Notes under the pieces: model-generated
Database searches by the model: none
What the model was told of the DNA's origin: nothing
The model's input: only the letters and a program-made list of their open reading frames with translations
Shown here: positions 1 through 6,893 of the stretch, piece by piece
How positions within the stretch are numbered: the first letter of the stretch is position 1
Layout of the letters: each line of letters opens with the position of its first letter
Source: Lachnospiraceae bacterium
GTDB lineage: Bacteria > Bacillota > Clostridia > Lachnospirales > Lachnospiraceae
NCBI GenBank assembly: GCA_900753305.1
Contig: CAADYR010000176.1
Location: forward strand, 1-17,607
DNA: 17,607 bases
Reading direction: 5' to 3'
Translations under genes and position numbers: made by a program

Positions 1-39
1 GACCAGCGGCTGTATACAGAAAGTTTTCATAGCAAATGA
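1..39 (+). CDS. 3' end of an unknown gene (partial), related to the - strand frame at 202-423
   Basis: Only the last twelve codons are inside the window. Read in frame from base 1 they give DQRLYTESFHSK followed by TGA at 37-39. I would not have called this alone, but the peptide matches the - strand frame at 202-423, which contains CRLCTESFHVKN: eight of eleven residues from the shared Arg to the Lys agree. About 24 of 30 bases are identical, with several of the differences silent. That pattern suggests two related coding sequences. The family is not recognised. A small hairpin (TGACAG at 37-42 with CTGTCA at 50-55) starts on the stop codon but has no T-run, so it is not a convincing terminator. 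Confidence 0.4.
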   Translation, partial: DQRLYTESFHSK

Positions 40-201
40 CAGGCTTACGCTGTCACAGTCACATTAGCATTTATTGTTTTGGAAAGTTGCTTTAGGCAGT
101 ACCTATTTCTATAAATAGTGATTCAAAGTCCATTAAACGGTCACATCAATCAGTAGAAGGAAAATGTGTTTGACACAAAATATTCGAATCTTCCTGTAAG
201 A

Positions 202-423
202 TTACATACGAAGTTGATAAGGCGCATCATCTGTATACAGCAAATTTTTGACATGGAAACTTTCAGTACACAGGCGGCACAGCTCGCCCTCTATATGTAA
301 CGTCACAGAGGAAATTGGAATGTTTCGTAAGAAGACCCTCTGCGAGTTGTCGGCAGCGTCCGTTACATCGAGCAGCGGAGTGGAAACGTGTCTTCGAACG
401 AAATATCCAAGCTTCTCTGCCAC
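202..423 (-). CDS. Hypothetical small protein or gene remnant, paralogous to the + strand tail at 1-39
   Basis: A 73-residue frame runs from a GTG at 421-423 to TAA at 202-204. I do not recognise the family. The protein has no obvious membrane segment or signal and looks like a mix of beta-strand-type stretches. The reason to keep it is that residues around CRLCTESFHVKN resemble the peptide encoded at 1-39 on the opposite strand, with silent codon changes. The stretch is also more GC-rich than its surroundings. Against it being an intact gene: there is no Shine-Dalgarno site before the GTG, and the frame stays open upstream only to a stop at 469-471 without a better start. It may be a truncated gene that lost its 5' part. 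A weak hairpin (AATCTT/AAGATT) lies just past its stop. Confidence 0.3.
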   Translation of the reverse strand: MAEKLGYFVRRHVSTPLLDVTDAADNSQRVFLRNIPISSVTLHIEGELCRLCTESFHVKNLLYTDDAPYQLRM

Positions 424-601
424 ATACTTTAATGGGCGAGCTAAACCACCGTCCCCAGAACTTCTTCCTTAAACTGCAATTTATTTTTATAAAGTATATA
501 TTAGCATAAGTGTATCATAAAGAAAAATTATGAATATTTATAAAATAATAAATATATGTTATGATAAGGAACAAGAAAGTAACAGAAAGCAGGTGTGATA
601 A
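424..601. other. AT-rich gap upstream of the LysR gene, with a weak candidate promoter
   Basis: No gene is supported here. The right part is very AT-rich. A weak sigma-A type promoter can be drawn as TTTATA (537-542), a 17-base spacer and TATGAT (560-565), about 36 bases before the LysR start. An AT-rich symmetric stretch just upstream (TTTAT and ATAAA flanking AAAATA) could be a T-N11-A LysR site, but base composition makes this weak. Bases 40-201, before the - strand frame, hold only small chance-level hairpins. Confidence 0.3.
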
Positions 602-1480
602 TTGCAGGACTTTAGAATGGAAACTTTTTTGACGGTGTGCCGTCATATGAATTATACCAAGGCAGCAAGGGAGTTAAACTTGACGCAGCCGGCAGTTTCA
701 CAACATATTCGTTATCTGGAGAATGAATACGGGGTGGAGCTGTTTGTGCAGAATGGTAAGAAACTTGGGCTGACGGCAGCAGGTGAGATACTAAAAAGTG
801 CAGCAATTGTGATGAAGCATGATGAAACACACATGAAACTACGTATGCAGCAGACGCAGAAGGGAATAGAAAGATATTCTTTTGGGGCAACGTTATCAGT
901 ATCGGAATTTATGATTGTGGATAAACTGGAATGTTTTATCAGAAATCATCCACAGAGTCATATTTGTATGCAGGTGGCAAATACCAAGGAATTGCTGCGG
1001 CGATTAGATTCAAGCGAGATTGATTTTGCAGTTGTAGAAGGTGAATTTCCGAAGGACCAATATGAATATCTGCCTTTTGCAAAAGAAGAATATATTGCAG
1101 TGGCAAATTGTGAGAAAGCACGGGTATATGATAAGGTGAGTGTAGAAGATATCTTAAAAGAAACCCTTCTATTGCGTGAGAGCGGCTCGGGAACACGCGA
1201 GATTCTGGAGCGTTGGTTAGGTGAACAGGGAATACGGGTAGAGCATTTTACCAATCTGATTGAGCTTGGAAGTATAGGAGCCATAAATCATATGCTGAAA
1301 GCAGGTATGGGCATTACTTTTTGCTATAAGGCTGCTGTGCAGAAGGAACTGAATTGTGGAGAATTGACGCAGATAGATTTACAGGGAATGCCGATAGAGC
1401 ATGAAGTGATGTTTATTTTTCAAAAAGACAGTATTTTTAGAGAAGATTATCTTGCAATTTACAGACAGCTTTGTGAGTGA
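602..1480 (+). CDS. LysR-family transcriptional regulator
   Basis: A LysR-type regulator of 292 residues, the usual family length. Residues 1-60 form the winged helix-turn-helix, with the typical MNYTKAARELNLTQPAVSQH recognition region and the RYLENEYGVELF wing. Residues 90-290 form the effector-binding fold, including the conserved LLLRESGSGTRE stretch. The TTG at 602 is favoured as start because AGGTG at 591-595 lies six bases upstream; an in-frame ATG at 617 has no such site. It is transcribed toward the GH115 gene, with 127 bases before that gene's start. It may control the glycosidase or itself, but LysR regulators more often act on divergent genes, so this link is inferred. The effector is unknown; the family makes a small organic acid or sugar acid a reasonable guess. 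Confidence 0.93.
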   Translation: MQDFRMETFLTVCRHMNYTKAARELNLTQPAVSQHIRYLENEYGVELFVQNGKKLGLTAAGEILKSAAIVMKHDETHMKLRMQQTQKGIERYSFGATLSVSEFMIVDKLECFIRNHPQSHICMQVANTKELLRRLDSSEIDFAVVEGEFPKDQYEYLPFAKEEYIAVANCEKARVYDKVSVEDILKETLLLRESGSGTREILERWLGEQGIRVEHFTNLIELGSIGAINHMLKAGMGITFCYKAAVQKELNCGELTQIDLQGMPIEHEVMFIFQKDSIFREDYLAIYRQLCE

Positions 1481-1494
1481 AGATATAGCAATTT

Positions 1495-1522
1495 TTGCAA
1501 TGTATTTATAAAAAAATACAAT
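1495..1522 (+). promoter_or_regulatory. Candidate promoter with inverted-repeat operator upstream of the GH115 gene
   Basis: TTGCAA (1495-1500), a 16-base spacer and TACAAT (1517-1522) resemble a sigma-A promoter. An inverted repeat, TGTATTT (1501-1507) and AAATACA (1514-1520), fills the spacer and overlaps the -10 box, the place where a repressor would act. The region is AT-rich, so both signals need statistical support. Confidence 0.4.
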
Positions 1523-1540
1523 GAAATGAGAAGAACAGAT

Positions 1541-1569
1541 GAGGTATATTGTAAATAATGATATACCTT
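1541..1569 (+). terminator. Hairpin in the leader of the GH115 gene, possible terminator or attenuator
   Basis: AGGTATAT (1542-1549) pairs with ATATACCT (1561-1568) around an 11-base loop, and a T-rich but interrupted tract follows. It could terminate the LysR transcript or shape the leader of the GH115 mRNA. The stem is AT-rich and only 8-9 bp, so termination would be weak. Confidence 0.3.
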
Positions 1570-1607
1570 ATTTTATTGTTTTAACAAAGAATGCAGGAGG
1601 TGGGAAA

Positions 1608-3581
1608 ATGTTTACGTGGAATAGAAGTGCGCAGATCAAAACACAGATTAATACAGCACCGGTGCGTAATGCAGTGGATATTTTATACAGAGATATGAAA
1701 AAGACACTGAAACCTGTATCGCAGGGGTGTGGTGATATCTTATTGGAAAAAGATGATAGTCTGGGAGAAGAACAGTATCGGATAGAAGTGAAAACGGAGC
1801 AGATTATAATATATGCGCAGGATAACCTCGGATGGATATATGGACTGCTGATGCTAAGTGAGCGCTTCTTAGGTGTGAAGCCTTTCTGGTTCTGGATGGA
1901 TCAGACATTTGAGCAAAAGGAATCCATTGAAGTTGAAGAACAGACCATCCATTCACCCAGACCTGTAATACGTTTCAGAGGGTGGTTTTTCAATGATGAA
2001 GTGCTAATGCTGAAATGGAAATATAATGAAAATGGTGTAGATGGATGGAAGATGGCACTGGAAGCACTCTTGCGCTGTGGTGGCAACATGGCAATTCCGG
2101 GCACAGATAAGATGTCCCGAAAGAACAGGCAGTTGGCTGCAGACATGGGACTGTGGATCACACATCATCATGCAGAACCTTTGGGAGCAGAGATGTTTGT
2201 GAGAGCCTATCCTGATGAGAAGCCCAATTATCTGGAGCATCCGGAACTGTTTCACAGATTATGGGAAGATGCAGTGATCGCACAGAAGGGGTGTAAAGTT
2301 GTATGGAATCTGTGTTTCCGTGGGCAGGGTGATATGCCATTTTGGAGTACAGATACAACAGGTCGATTTGACACACCTGCCAAGAGAGGACAGATCATCA
2401 GTGAGGTTATTCGTAAGCAATGTGACATTGTCAGGAAATACGTGAAAAACCCGGTCTTTTGCACAAATTTATATGGTGAGATCATGGAACTGTATGAACA
2501 GGGATATATTAAAATTGACACAGATGTCATAAAAGTCAGGGCAGATAATGGTTATGGACGGATGGTCACCAGGCGCAGAGATAACCATTCGGCCAGGGTG
2601 TCATCTATGCCGGATGGTAAGGATAGAAGCCCACAGGGAATTTATTATCATGTATCCTTCTATGATCTACAGGCTGCCAATCACATTACGATGCTGCCCA
2701 ATTCAGTTGATTTTGTCGCAAAAGAACTGAGCCAGGTTATTGCTAACGGAGGCAGTGATTTCTGGGTCATTAACTGTTCCAATGTCAGACCGCATGTATA
2801 TTATCTGGATGCGATCCGCAAGATCTGGTTTGGTGAGAAGGTAAGTGATGCGAGCCATAGTGAGCAGTTTGTGCAAACATATTATGACGGGGAGAAAGAG
2901 ATTGCAACATGCTATAGGGAGTATCCAGAAGCAATGCCGGGTTATGGAAAAGAACCGGACGAGCATGCCGGAGAGCAGTTGTATACAGAAAATATCCGAT
3001 TACTGGCGCACCAGTTTCTGTTAGACAGAACACAGAATGTGAAAGCAATGTACTGGCTGGTAGGAAATATCCCCTATGCTGAACAGTTAGACAAGTTCAG
3101 TGCAATCTGCGAGAAAGCGTTGCCAGGATTGGAAGCATTACTGGAAAAGTGTGAGAAAATAGAGAACAGACTGTTTGAAGCTACATTAAAATTGCAGGTG
3201 CAGATACATACGTACAGTTGTCGTGGAGTTATTCTATATAAAAAAGGTTATGAAGCTTTTTGTAAGGGTGACTATGCAAGGGCTTTTGTATTTTTTGGTG
3301 ACAGTGCTGTCAGTTTTGAACAGGCTGACAAATTTATGCGTCGGTCGGAATATGGTGTATGGCAGGATTTTTATTACAATGACTGCTTTGCAGATGTGAA
3401 ACATACAGCGTATATGGTCCGTAAGGTCATGGGACTTGTCAGAGAGTTTGGAGATAATGCCCGCCATGATAAATGGTATCGGGATTACTGCTATGCAAAA
3501 GAGGACAGAGATGTGTTCCTGTTGCTTGTATTGGATAATCATATGACAGATGAGGAACTGTATCAGGTAATGAGAAAATGA
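1608..3581 (+). CDS. GH115-type alpha-glucuronidase, cytoplasmic, short form
   Basis: A 657-residue protein with the family landmarks of glycoside hydrolase 115, whose known members remove (4-O-methyl)glucuronic acid from xylan. In order they are RFRGWFFNDE (122-131), THHHAEP (185-191), WNLCFRGQGDMPFW, RADNGYG (about 311-317), GIYYHVSF (344-351), and a WVINCSNVRPH stretch like the usual WIVNVGDIKP. The start is ATG at 1608 because AGGAGG at 1595-1600 sits seven bases upstream; the longer frame from 1539 has no such site. There is no signal peptide or membrane segment, so it probably acts on imported oligosaccharides. It is shorter than typical GH115 enzymes (often 800 or more residues), so C-terminal domains seem absent. 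No transporter or xylanase lies nearby, and the exact substrate is unproven. Confidence 0.8.
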   Translation: MFTWNRSAQIKTQINTAPVRNAVDILYRDMKKTLKPVSQGCGDILLEKDDSLGEEQYRIEVKTEQIIIYAQDNLGWIYGLLMLSERFLGVKPFWFWMDQTFEQKESIEVEEQTIHSPRPVIRFRGWFFNDEVLMLKWKYNENGVDGWKMALEALLRCGGNMAIPGTDKMSRKNRQLAADMGLWITHHHAEPLGAEMFVRAYPDEKPNYLEHPELFHRLWEDAVIAQKGCKVVWNLCFRGQGDMPFWSTDTTGRFDTPAKRGQIISEVIRKQCDIVRKYVKNPVFCTNLYGEIMELYEQGYIKIDTDVIKVRADNGYGRMVTRRRDNHSARVSSMPDGKDRSPQGIYYHVSFYDLQAANHITMLPNSVDFVAKELSQVIANGGSDFWVINCSNVRPHVYYLDAIRKIWFGEKVSDASHSEQFVQTYYDGEKEIATCYREYPEAMPGYGKEPDEHAGEQLYTENIRLLAHQFLLDRTQNVKAMYWLVGNIPYAEQLDKFSAICEKALPGLEALLEKCEKIENRLFEATLKLQVQIHTYSCRGVILYKKGYEAFCKGDYARAFVFFGDSAVSFEQADKFMRRSEYGVWQDFYYNDCFADVKHTAYMVRKVMGLVREFGDNARHDKWYRDYCYAKEDRDVFLLLVLDNHMTDEELYQVMRK

Positions 3582-3602
3582 GAGAAGAACTGGATGACAT
3601 GC

Positions 3603-3631
3603 TTGCATCTTTATGTAAGAACGAGTAGAAT
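3603..3631 (+). promoter_or_regulatory. Candidate sigma-A promoter for the GGDEF/EAL gene
   Basis: TTGCAT (3603-3608), a 17-base spacer and TAGAAT (3626-3631). A transcript starting near 3638 would leave the purine-rich site at 3641-3646 almost at its 5' end, which favours the ATG at 3706 over the one at 3661. Confidence 0.45.
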
Positions 3632-3705
3632 AACAGGAAAGGGGAGAAAAACGTCAATAAATGGCTGCATTTAAAAGCCATGAAGAGAAAGGAAACACCA
3701 CTATT

Positions 3706-5427
3706 ATGACTGAACAGTTATATTTTGATGATAAACTGAGCTCCTTTTTTGATAAAATATCAGAAATGGCTTTGGATGTAGAAGCATATGAAGAAAATAT
3801 AAAAGAAGCAATTAAACAGATTGCAGATTTACTCAGACTTGGCAGAGCAGTGATCATGTTAGATGCACCTGTTACTAAGATCAGACCTTCAGGAGTACAT
3901 CGTGATTGTGTGCTTTATGACAGAGGACTGGAAGCCGGTGATAAGATCTACCGGGTTATGTTCACATTGCCTGATAAGGGACAAATCGTAGTAGAGATGT
4001 ATCCTTTGGGTGATGAGAGTTTCTCTCAGGAGAAATGCAGGATATTAGATTGTATAGTTAGAGAAATATTCAGCCAGTATAGTAGAATCATGATGCAGGA
4101 TATGTTGAACCATATTATAAATACGGATATTGCAACTGGAGTAGCCAGTCAGGAAGCCTTTATGCAATATGCAGGCAGATTGCTGTCTATGAAACAATTG
4201 AATGCGTATTATGCTATATTTTTTAATATTCATAATTTTAAATATGTTAATAAGGTATTTCCCTATGCAGAAGGGGATATTATACTAAGAAATTGTGCTT
4301 TAAAAATACAGGATATGCTGGAGGCAGATGAGATTATCGCAAGATTAGGCGGTGATAATTTCGTTATGCTGGTGAAAGCAGCAAATAAAGACAAAATAGT
4401 TGATGAGATCAGTAATCTCAGGATGTATTATCGAACTGAAGCCAAAGAAAAAGAGTTTCTGTTTGGCGCAACGATAGGAGTCAGTGCACTGGATGATGTG
4501 ACAGATCCTAAAGAGGTAATGGCGCGTACAAGCATTGCGTATCAGACAGCCAGACGGCGTGGAGCAGGAAAAACTGTTGAATATACGGAGCAGGTCAGAC
4601 AGGAACTTATGGAGACACAGAGTATTATTTCGAATTTTATTCCGGCGTTGGAAGCGCATGAATTTATTGTACTTTATCAACCTAAAGTAAATATTTCACA
4701 ACATTCTATCTGTGGAGCAGAAGCTATTGTCAGATGGAACAGGAAAGGAACTCTGATTCCTCCGATTAAATTTGTGCCACCTCTTGAAAGAGAGGGAAGT
4801 ATCTGCCAGCTGGACTATTATGTATTGGAAGAAGTATGTAAGTTTTTAAGCAGACGGATCAGAGAAGGAAAAGAGCCATTATGTATTTCTGTCAATTTTT
4901 CGCGAAAACATCTTGAAGGAGAGAAGATGGTAGAGCAAATTGTTGAAATGATTGACCGTTATCGAATTGATCACCAGTATATAGAGATTGAATTGACAGA
5001 AAGTCAGGATTATCAGAATTACGAAAGAATTACAGGCATCGTAAATGAATTGAAGAACAATGGAATCGGAATTTCTATGGATGATTTCGGAACCGGCTTC
5101 TCATCTCTGAATATGATCAAACAGGTAGATTTGAAAGTTATCAAGATAGATAAATCGTTTATCCCTTTGGAAACAAATTATCCTGGCAAAGAGAAGGATA
5201 TTATCATGTTCCGCAATATCGTAAGCCTGATCAAACAACTTGGTAAAAAAACCATAGCAGAAGGTGTGGAAAACAAGGCGCAGTTGCAGTATCTTAAAGA
5301 TGCTGGTTGTGATATCGTGCAGGGCTATGTATTCGATGAACCACTTACAGAAGAAGAGTTTGAATGTAGATTGCAGGAAGGATATAATAATTCATATTCT
5401 AAACAGGCAGGATATGCTACTATATAA
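3706..5427 (+). CDS. GAF-like/GGDEF(degenerate)/EAL protein, probable cyclic-di-GMP phosphodiesterase
   Basis: About 573 residues in three parts. Residues 1-140 look like a GAF-type sensor. Residues 140-300 are a GGDEF fold whose signature has become RLGGDNF (GGDNF at 215-219) and which lacks the usual DxLTGLxNR opening, so cyclase activity is doubtful; such domains often bind GTP to regulate the neighbour. The last 250 residues are an EAL domain. EAL itself reads EAI (Glu339), but the remaining family residues are visible: SVNFSR, ELTES, MDDFGTGFSSL, KIDKSF, AEGVE and QGYVFDEPL. I expect active hydrolysis of cyclic-di-GMP to pGpG. ATG 3706 is chosen, with AAAGGA at 3688-3693 upstream at a rather long spacing; ATG 3661 (15 residues longer) is the alternative. 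No membrane segment, so cytoplasmic. mgsA follows after 44 bases without a terminator. Confidence 0.9.
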   Translation: MTEQLYFDDKLSSFFDKISEMALDVEAYEENIKEAIKQIADLLRLGRAVIMLDAPVTKIRPSGVHRDCVLYDRGLEAGDKIYRVMFTLPDKGQIVVEMYPLGDESFSQEKCRILDCIVREIFSQYSRIMMQDMLNHIINTDIATGVASQEAFMQYAGRLLSMKQLNAYYAIFFNIHNFKYVNKVFPYAEGDIILRNCALKIQDMLEADEIIARLGGDNFVMLVKAANKDKIVDEISNLRMYYRTEAKEKEFLFGATIGVSALDDVTDPKEVMARTSIAYQTARRRGAGKTVEYTEQVRQELMETQSIISNFIPALEAHEFIVLYQPKVNISQHSICGAEAIVRWNRKGTLIPPIKFVPPLEREGSICQLDYYVLEEVCKFLSRRIREGKEPLCISVNFSRKHLEGEKMVEQIVEMIDRYRIDHQYIEIELTESQDYQNYERITGIVNELKNNGIGISMDDFGTGFSSLNMIKQVDLKVIKIDKSFIPLETNYPGKEKDIIMFRNIVSLIKQLGKKTIAEGVENKAQLQYLKDAGCDIVQGYVFDEPLTEEEFECRLQEGYNNSYSKQAGYATI

Positions 5428-5471
5428 ATAGTTCATTTCATTCAAAGATTATTTTATACGAAAGGATACCT

Positions 5472-5945
5472 ATGGAAAACGAATTTATTTCATTTACAAT
5501 TTCAAAACAGAAGAACATTGCGTTGATTGCACATGACAGCAAGAAGAAGGAAATGATTGAGTGGTGCAGTGAGAATAAGGATATTCTTCAGAGACATTTC
5601 CTGTGTGGAACAGGTACAACGGCAAGAATGATCGCAGATCAGACAGGACTTCCGGTGAAAGGATATAACAGTGGTCCTCTGGGTGGAGATCAGCAGATTG
5701 GCGCAAAGATTGTTGAGGGTAAGATCGATCTGGTTATTTTCTTTTCTGATCCTCTGGCAGCACAGCCGCATGATCCGGACGTGAAGGCATTGCTTCGTAT
5801 TGCACAGGTGTATGATATTCCCATTGCGAATAATCGTTCGACCGCGGATTTTATTGTACATTCAGAGTATATGAACGAGGAATATGTTCATAAGGTAATG
5901 AATTTTCATAAAAATATAGAAGACAGAGTGAACTCTATGAAATAA
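5472..5945 (+). CDS. mgsA: Methylglyoxal synthase
   Basis: Converts dihydroxyacetone phosphate to methylglyoxal and phosphate, a bypass of lower glycolysis used when sugar phosphates accumulate. The protein is 157 residues, close to the family norm. It shows IALIAHDSKK with His21, the phosphate-binding GTGTT loop at 46-50, the catalytic GGDQQIG with Asp73, FSDPLAAQPHDPDV with Asp93 and His100, and PIANNRSTADF near the end. These correspond to the E. coli enzyme with an offset of about two residues. AAAGGA at 5461-5466 precedes the ATG by five bases. It follows the GGDEF/EAL gene closely and could be co-transcribed, but no functional link between them is established. A terminator follows the stop codon directly. 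Confidence 0.96.
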   Translation: MENEFISFTISKQKNIALIAHDSKKKEMIEWCSENKDILQRHFLCGTGTTARMIADQTGLPVKGYNSGPLGGDQQIGAKIVEGKIDLVIFFSDPLAAQPHDPDVKALLRIAQVYDIPIANNRSTADFIVHSEYMNEEYVHKVMNFHKNIEDRVNSMK

Positions 5946-5953
5946 AGCAGAGA

Positions 5954-5982
5954 GGCAGGAACAACAGTTCCCGCCTTTTCTT
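5954..5982 (+). terminator. Rho-independent terminator after mgsA
   Basis: GGC-A-GGAAC (5954-5962) pairs with GTTCC-C-GCC (5967-5975), with one A/C mismatch and a four-base loop, followed by TTTTCTT. It separates mgsA from the copper operon. Confidence 0.8.
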
Positions 5983-6019
5983 AATTTCCGGACTTATTGA
6001 TTATTGAGAAAATTCATAC

Positions 6020-6048
6020 TTGCAATATACCCCTATAGGGTATATAAT
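6020..6048 (+). promoter_or_regulatory. csoR-copA promoter
   Basis: TTGCAA (6020-6025), a 17-base spacer and a perfect TATAAT (6043-6048). The CsoR operator fills the spacer and reaches into the -10 box, so bound repressor would exclude RNA polymerase. The transcript would start near 6055, about 27 bases before the csoR start codon. Confidence 0.8.
6025..6045. promoter_or_regulatory. CsoR operator
   Basis: Perfect 8-base arms, ATATACCC (6025-6032) and GGGTATAT (6038-6045), flank CTATA. The core ACCCCTATAGGGT matches the known CsoR operator type of G/C tracts around a TA-rich centre. It lies directly before a csoR gene, so autoregulation by copper is the straightforward reading. Confidence 0.85.
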
Positions 6049-6081
6049 ACACATGCAATGAAGAAGAAAGGGGCATGATCC

Positions 6082-6408
6082 GTGGAAAAAGATAAAGAAG
6101 TTACTGCAATGCCGGAATGTTGCTGCTGTCACAAGACAAAGGAACGTTCTGAGAAAGAATATAAAGATCTTTTAAATCGTCTGAGCCGTATTGAAGGACA
6201 GGTGAGAGGTATTAAGGGCATGGTAGAGAAGGATGCATACTGCACAGATATTCTGGTGCAGGTGGCAGCCGTGAATGCAGCTCTTAACAGTTTTAACAAG
6301 GTGTTACTTGCCAACCATATTAAAACCTGTGTTACGAGGGATATCAGGGAGGGCAAGGAAGAAACAGTAGATGAGTTGGTTGCAGTTTTGCAAAAGCTGA
6401 TGAAGTAA
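6082..6408 (+). CDS. csoR: Copper-sensing repressor of the CsoR family
   Basis: A 108-residue all-helical repressor. In this family Cu(I) binding releases the protein from its operator. The ligand triad is visible: Cys54 in DAYCTDI, and His79 and Cys83 in NHIKTC. The RLSRIEGQVRGI signature is at 33-44. The identification as a copper rather than nickel or persulfide sensor rests on the Cys-His-Cys set, the operator type and the downstream copA. The N-terminus carries an unusual CCCCH cluster (13-17) outside the core fold, which could be an extra metal or thiol site. The start is GTG at 6082, with AAAGGGG at 6067-6073 eight bases upstream. It is first in the operon. Confidence 0.93.
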   Translation: MEKDKEVTAMPECCCCHKTKERSEKEYKDLLNRLSRIEGQVRGIKGMVEKDAYCTDILVQVAAVNAALNSFNKVLLANHIKTCVTRDIREGKEETVDELVAVLQKLMK

Positions 6409-6448
6409 CTTATAACAAAGTTATTATTATGAATGGAGGATATGAAAT

Positions 6449-6814
6449 ATGGGAAATATAATTGTAATTGCAGTTATTGTGATCATTGCGTTTTTTGCGG
6501 TACGCAGCAGTATGAAGCATTTTAAGGGTGAAGGCGGATGCTGTGGCGGAGGAGGCAGCGATGAGAAAGTAGAGAAGAAGGTACTGACAGGTCAGAAGCT
6601 TGGCGAGAAAATTATTCATATTGATGGAATGCACTGTGATAATTGTAAAAACAGTGTAGAACGTCAGATCAATAAAATCGATGGAGCATCAGCTACTGTG
6701 AATCTGCGTAAGAAGATCGCTGTAGTAGAATATGACAGAGAACTTGATGACGAAGATCTTCGCAAGGCAGTGGAGAGACTGGACTTTAAAGTAACAGGAA
6801 TTGAAAGCAGGTAG
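6449..6814 (+). CDS. Membrane-anchored heavy-metal-associated (HMA) protein
   Basis: A 121-residue protein with one N-terminal membrane segment (about 3-19), a short basic stretch, a Gly/Cys-rich linker GGCCGGGG (Cys31-Cys32), and a C-terminal HMA domain (about 54-121) with GMHCDNC (Cys63, Cys66). The N-terminal part resembles the FeoB-associated Cys-rich membrane peptide type, here joined to a copper-chaperone-like ferredoxin fold. I infer that it holds Cu(I) at the inner face of the membrane and passes it to CopA, with the domain cytoplasmic by the positive-inside rule. GGAGGA (6435-6440) is eight bases before the ATG. It is second in the csoR operon, 40 bases after csoR and 79 before copA. 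Confidence 0.85.
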   Translation: MGNIIVIAVIVIIAFFAVRSSMKHFKGEGGCCGGGGSDEKVEKKVLTGQKLGEKIIHIDGMHCDNCKNSVERQINKIDGASATVNLRKKIAVVEYDRELDDEDLRKAVERLDFKVTGIESR

Positions 6815-6838
6815 CAGAAGACTACTGTATATGGATAA

Positions 6839-6871
6839 TGTTGCTGAACCAGATACAAGTAACCAGCAACA
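6839..6871 (+). other. Hairpin between the HMA gene and copA
   Basis: TGTTGCTG (6839-6846) and CAGCAACA (6864-6871) form an 8-bp stem with a 17-base loop just before the copA ribosome-binding site. There is no T-run, so it is not a terminator. It could be an mRNA processing or stability element, or chance. Confidence 0.3.
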
Positions 6872-6893
6872 ATGAGAACGGAGGAACGAATAC

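Noticed and set aside
10..240. The palindrome CTGTATACAG at both 10-19 and 231-240, as a possible paired operator
   Set aside because: Both copies lie inside the related frames, where they encode Leu-Tyr-Thr; codon content explains them better than a binding site.
248..472. A 74-codon + strand frame
   Set aside because: It has no ribosome-binding site, and the opposite strand in the same place carries similarity to another coding sequence.
3578..3628. A 16-codon frame overlapping the GH115 stop codon by ATGA
   Set aside because: Very short, no recognisable product, and no separate ribosome-binding site; treated as chance.
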